A stretch of DNA of 64,000 bases from Aureivirga marina (lineage in GTDB: Bacteria > Bacteroidota > Bacteroidia > Flavobacteriales > Flavobacteriaceae). The notes under the pieces were generated by a model. That model was not told the DNA's origin and did no database searches. It worked only from the letters and a program-made list of their open reading frames with translations. Numbering within the stretch: the stretch's first letter is position 1; each line of letters opens with the position of its first letter. A program made the position numbers and the translations under genes. Below are positions 60,995 through 64,000 of the stretch, piece after piece. Location of the stretch: positions 310,001 to 374,000 of the forward strand of contig NZ_JADPIB010000005.1 in the NCBI RefSeq assembly GCF_015767265.1, in the 5' to 3' direction.

Positions 60995-62788
60995 ATGGAC
61001 AGAAAAGAAGCACATAATTTTTATATTCCAGTAATGGGACTTGCCTACACAATTGATTCTCCAATCAAAGTGGCACATTACGGAATCTCATCAGTAATGT
61101 CAATCGTAGATGATATTTTGGTGGAGCAAATGAACGAGCATTACGCAAAGAAATATTCTTTACCTTTTCAAAAATATAGTTCAAAAGATATTTATGCAAG
61201 AGCAAATAGAATTAAAGATTATTTGAATAATGTTCAGAAAATTGTAGAAACAAAATTTGAAGATTTTAAACAAGAAATTTCTACAAATACAAAATCATTA
61301 AATGATTATATCGAAACACTACCAAAGTTTTCAAATATTAAGAATAAATTAGTGGAATTTGCTGATGAAAACTTAAATAGTGATACAATTAAATCTTGGT
61401 TAGATGAACATTTAAGTCATGGTTCAATTGATGTAAATATCATGACAAAAGTAGATAAAGCAAACTTTGACGGAAAAGAGCCTTTACCTTCTGAATTTAA
61501 TGATGGACATCTTTCTTTAAAAGGTTTTGCGGAAAGTGATCTAAATTCTTCTCTTGTATTGTCTGCTGGAATGAATCCTAGGCTATACAGTTATATTGAG
61601 AAATTTGAAGATTTTTATCCAGATGCAAACGGAAATATTAAAAAGAAAATCATTTTAAAAGTAAGTGATTATCGTTCTGCAATGATTCAAGGAAAATTTT
61701 TAGCAAAAAAAGGAATTTGGGTTTCTGAATATCGAATTGAATCTGGTTTAAATTGTGGAGGACATGCTTTTGCAACAGAAGGTTTACTTCTTGGACCGAT
61801 TTTACAAGAATTTAAAGAAGGAAAAGAAGCTTTAGCGAAAGAAACTCAAGATATTGCATTTTCTGCTTTAGAGAAAAAAGGAAAAACAGTTCCTAAAAAT
61901 TTACCAAATGTAAAAATTACTGCACAAGGTGGTGTTGGAACTGGAGAAGAACATCAATTTTTATTAGAAAATTACGATTTAGATGCAATCGGTTGGGGAT
62001 CGCCATTTTTATTGGTTCCTGAAGCAACAACTGTTGATGATGATACTATTGCAAAACTTTCAGAAGCAAAAGAAAAAGATTTATATTTAAGTAAAGTTTC
62101 TCCGCTTGGAGTTCCTTTTAATAATTTACGAACTTCTTCAAATGAAGTTTTAAAAAGAGAAAAATTAGAAATTAATAAATATGGAAGTTCTTGTCCAAAG
62201 AAATTCTTAGTTTCTAATAAAAATTATTCAGATAGACCAATTTGTACAGCTTCTAGAAAATATATTGAGAAAGAAATGGAATCATTAAATGATGAAATTC
62301 TTACTCCAGAAGAAAAGCAAAACAGAATTGCAGAAATCAACGTAAAATCTTGTTTATGTATTGGTTTGGCATCTGCGGCTTTAGAAAAGAATAATATTTC
62401 AGTAAAAGGAGAAAAACAAGGAATTGTGATTTGTCCTGGTCCAAATATGGCTTATTTTAATGAAACATTTAAGCTAAAAGATATGATTCGTCATATTTAC
62501 GGATATGAAAATGTAAAAGTAGCAACAAATCGCCCACATGTTTTTGTGAAGGAATTAGGGATTTATTTAGATTATTTAAAAAATGAACTTGAAGAAGTGA
62601 AAACAGAGTTTACTAAAAAACAAGAAAAATACTTTAATTCTTTCCAATCTAACCTAGAAAAGGCAGTTTCTTATTATGAAGATTTAAATGCACAAGTGCA
62701 ATTATTTTCAGAAAATAGTATGAAATCTGCAATGAAAACTTTAGAAGAAATAAAGTTTAGTTTAGAGGAAAAATTATGTGTTAGTTAG
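60995..62788 (+). CDS. Conserved protein of unknown function with Cys-containing C-terminal half
   Basis: The start is set at the internal Met of MDRKEAHNFYIPVMGLAYTIDSP; an in-frame ATG 66 bases upstream (60929) would add 22 hydrophobic residues and cannot be excluded. The protein has 597 residues. The N-terminal third is helical with a long coiled segment. The middle and C-terminal parts contain SGLNCGGHAFA, QGGVGTGEEHQFLLEN, SSCPKKFL, CTASRKY, KSCLCIG and VICPGPNMAYF. The GGVGTG segment and cysteines recall FMN-barrel enzymes such as glutamate synthase, but this is only a resemblance. The C-terminal 70 residues are a coiled coil. No helpful neighbours. Confidence 0.75.
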   Translation: MDRKEAHNFYIPVMGLAYTIDSPIKVAHYGISSVMSIVDDILVEQMNEHYAKKYSLPFQKYSSKDIYARANRIKDYLNNVQKIVETKFEDFKQEISTNTKSLNDYIETLPKFSNIKNKLVEFADENLNSDTIKSWLDEHLSHGSIDVNIMTKVDKANFDGKEPLPSEFNDGHLSLKGFAESDLNSSLVLSAGMNPRLYSYIEKFEDFYPDANGNIKKKIILKVSDYRSAMIQGKFLAKKGIWVSEYRIESGLNCGGHAFATEGLLLGPILQEFKEGKEALAKETQDIAFSALEKKGKTVPKNLPNVKITAQGGVGTGEEHQFLLENYDLDAIGWGSPFLLVPEATTVDDDTIAKLSEAKEKDLYLSKVSPLGVPFNNLRTSSNEVLKREKLEINKYGSSCPKKFLVSNKNYSDRPICTASRKYIEKEMESLNDEILTPEEKQNRIAEINVKSCLCIGLASAALEKNNISVKGEKQGIVICPGPNMAYFNETFKLKDMIRHIYGYENVKVATNRPHVFVKELGIYLDYLKNELEEVKTEFTKKQEKYFNSFQSNLEKAVSYYEDLNAQVQLFSENSMKSAMKTLEEIKFSLEEKLCVS

Positions 62789-62818
62789 TTAATATTTACA
62801 AAAAACATCTATTATTTC

Positions 62819-62856
62819 AAGCTTACAGTTATCTGATATCTGTAAGCTTTTTTATT
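62819..62856 (+). terminator. Terminator after the 60995 gene
   Basis: AAGCTTACAG (62819-62828) pairs perfectly with CTGTAAGCTT (62840-62849), followed by a T run. Confidence 0.85.
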
Positions 62857-62942
62857 TTTCACAGACAAATATTTTAAATATTTAGAATAAAATTGTCTAA
62901 TTCTAAACAGAAAAAGCCTTGAATAAAAGATATTTAATCAAA

Positions 62943-62973
62943 TTTGTCGTTTGATGTGATTTTCATATCTTCG
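62943..62973 (+). promoter_or_regulatory. Promoter of the dicarboxylate/amino acid symporter gene
   Basis: -33 TTTG at 62943-62946, a 19-base spacer, and -7 TATCTTCG at 62966-62973 (one mismatch), 26 bases before the ATG at 62999. Confidence 0.5.
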
Positions 62974-62998
62974 GCAAAACAAAAAATAATAGAAATAA

Positions 62999-64000
62999 AT
63001 GAAGAAATTAGCATTGCATTGGCAAATCCTTATCGGGATGCTTGTAGGAGTTCTTTTTGGTGTTTTAATGGGACAATTTGAATGGGGAGCAGAATTTGTG
63101 AAAAATTGGATCAAACCTTTTGGAACAATTTTTATCAAACTTTTAAAATTAATTGCTGTTCCATTAATCGTTGCTTCACTTATCAAAGGAATTTCTGATT
63201 TAAAAGATATTTCTAAATTTAGAAACATCGGATTTCGAACTATTTCTATTTATATTTTAACTACTGTTGTTGCTATTTCAATCGGACTTTTAGTTGTAAA
63301 TGTTTTCAAACCTGGAGAAGGAATTTCAGAACAAACAATTGCAAAACTTACCGAAACTTATGCAGGAAATGCGTCAATTAATACAAAAGTTCAAACTGCT
63401 GCACAACAACAAGCTGCTGGTCCTTTAGATTTTATTGTAAATATGGTTCCTGACAATGCTTTAAGCGCCATGACTCAAAATGGAAGAATGTTGGAAGTAA
63501 TTGTATTTACTATTTTCTTCGGAATTTGTATGCTTTTAGTAAAACCAAGTCAAGCAAAACCTCTAAAAGATTTCTTTGACTCTTTAAATGAAGTTATCTT
63601 AAAAATGGTTGATATTATTATGCTTGCTTCTCCTGTTGCTGTTTTTGCATTATTAGCAAATGTTGTTGTAACTGCCGGAGATCCTGAAATTCTACAAAAA
63701 TTATTAATCTATGGTGGAGTTGTTGTTTTAGGATTATTTACAATGATTATTTTCTATTGTATTTTAATTGCTGTAGTAGCAAAAAAATCACCTTTCTGGT
63801 TCTTAAAACAAATCTCTCCTGCACAATTATTAGCTTTCTCAACAAGTTCAAGTGCTGCAACTTTACCTGTAACTATGGAAAGAGTAGAAGAACATGTTGG
63901 AGTAGATAAAGAAGTTTCTAGTTTCGTTCTTCCTGTAGGAGCAACTGTAAATATGGACGGAACAAGTTTATACCAAGCTGTCGCAGCCGTATTTATTGCA
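62999..64000 (+). CDS. Dicarboxylate/glutamate:cation symporter (DAACS family), truncated by window end
   Basis: The first 334 residues are visible, translated by hand; the frame is open to the end of the window. It starts MKKLALHWQILIGMLVGVLFG. Membrane helices span most of the length. Two family hallmarks are seen: the serine-rich re-entrant loop LLAFSTSSSAATLPVTM and the cation/substrate-binding NMDGTSLYQAVAAVFIA just before the cut. It imports C4-dicarboxylates or glutamate/aspartate with Na+ or H+. Typical members have about 400-450 residues, so roughly 80-110 are missing. Confidence 0.93.
   Translation, partial: MKKLALHWQILIGMLVGVLFGVLMGQFEWGAEFVKNWIKPFGTIFIKLLKLIAVPLIVASLIKGISDLKDISKFRNIGFRTISIYILTTVVAISIGLLVVNVFKPGEGISEQTIAKLTETYAGNASINTKVQTAAQQQAAGPLDFIVNMVPDNALSAMTQNGRMLEVIVFTIFFGICMLLVKPSQAKPLKDFFDSLNEVILKMVDIIMLASPVAVFALLANVVVTAGDPEILQKLLIYGGVVVLGLFTMIIFYCILIAVVAKKSPFWFLKQISPAQLLAFSTSSSAATLPVTMERVEEHVGVDKEVSSFVLPVGATVNMDGTSLYQAVAAVFIA

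Noticed and set aside
1-64000. Search for tRNA, rRNA, CRISPR arrays, prophage and replication origin
   Set aside because: No T-loop-like GGTTCGAATCC patterns, rRNA segments, phage genes or DnaA-box clusters were noticed by eye; short or divergent elements could still be missed.

Overview
The window is chromosomal DNA of a member of the Flavobacteriaceae (Bacteroidota). Evidence from the sequence: very AT-rich DNA, several C-terminal type IX secretion (T9SS) sorting domains, lipoproteins with short Cys lipoboxes followed by Asp/Ser-rich linkers, an Oar-like TonB-dependent receptor, a fused CcoNO cytochrome oxidase subunit, and many TAnnTTTG (-7) promoter elements typical of Bacteroidota. I see no rRNA, tRNA, insertion sequence, prophage or CRISPR array. 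The genus cannot be fixed from what is here.

Layout. 1-9.4 kb: small unknown secreted and membrane proteins, a diiron fatty-acid/sterol hydroxylase, a stand-alone acetolactate-synthase-type enzyme, a methyltransferase, DinB, a Crp/Fnr regulator with an SRPBCC partner, a glycosyltransferase and a Zn-protease-like lipoprotein. 9.5-18.2 kb: outer-membrane barrel, msrA, ltaE, prfB, a DMT exporter, a three-gene operon ending in a Gly-Cys-tailed protein, a purple-acid-phosphatase-type phosphoesterase and rlmF. 18.3-21.6 kb: tandem T9SS leucine-rich-like paralogues. 21.8-33.4 kb: a complete cbb3 oxidase module read mostly on the minus strand (ccoI, ccoS, fused ccoNO, ccoQ, ccoP, ccoG, ccoH, a SafE-like membrane protein), followed by two PPK2 kinases, with a divergent fnr-type regulator upstream. 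33.4-37.3 kb: YciO/Sua5 protein, a lipoprotein esterase, and an RNA-repair operon (ATP-dependent RNA ligase plus HD-Pnk end-healing enzyme) behind a long structured leader. 37.3-47.6 kb: secreted proteins (agmatine-deiminase-like lipoprotein, GH113-like lipoprotein, TraB-like protein, T9SS proteins, one of 1783 residues). 47.9-56.3 kb: a MerR-controlled yceI-doxX unit, an ATP-grasp-like protein, a lipidated subclass B1 metallo-beta-lactamase, TetR, DUF2071, DUF2461, and a di-haem cytochrome c peroxidase. 56.7-64 kb: Oar-like receptor, a lipoprotein, a Cys-containing 598-residue protein of unknown function, and a dicarboxylate/glutamate:cation symporter cut by the window end.

How the genes work together. 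The strongest regulatory pattern is a set of Fnr/Crp-type palindromes (TTGAC/TTGAT/ATGAT-N4-inverse). In four promoters (1610 gene, dinB, ccoS, ccoI) the palindrome centre lies exactly 36.5 bases upstream of the last G of the -7 element, the geometry expected for class II activation. In two others (fnr itself and the 9512 barrel gene) it overlaps the -33 region, as for repression. This links the high-affinity cbb3 oxidase, its copper ATPase and an O2-using hydroxylase in one likely oxygen-responsive circuit. The most unusual locus is the RNA ligase/HD-Pnk operon, whose roughly 220-nt leader carries three separate inverted repeats.
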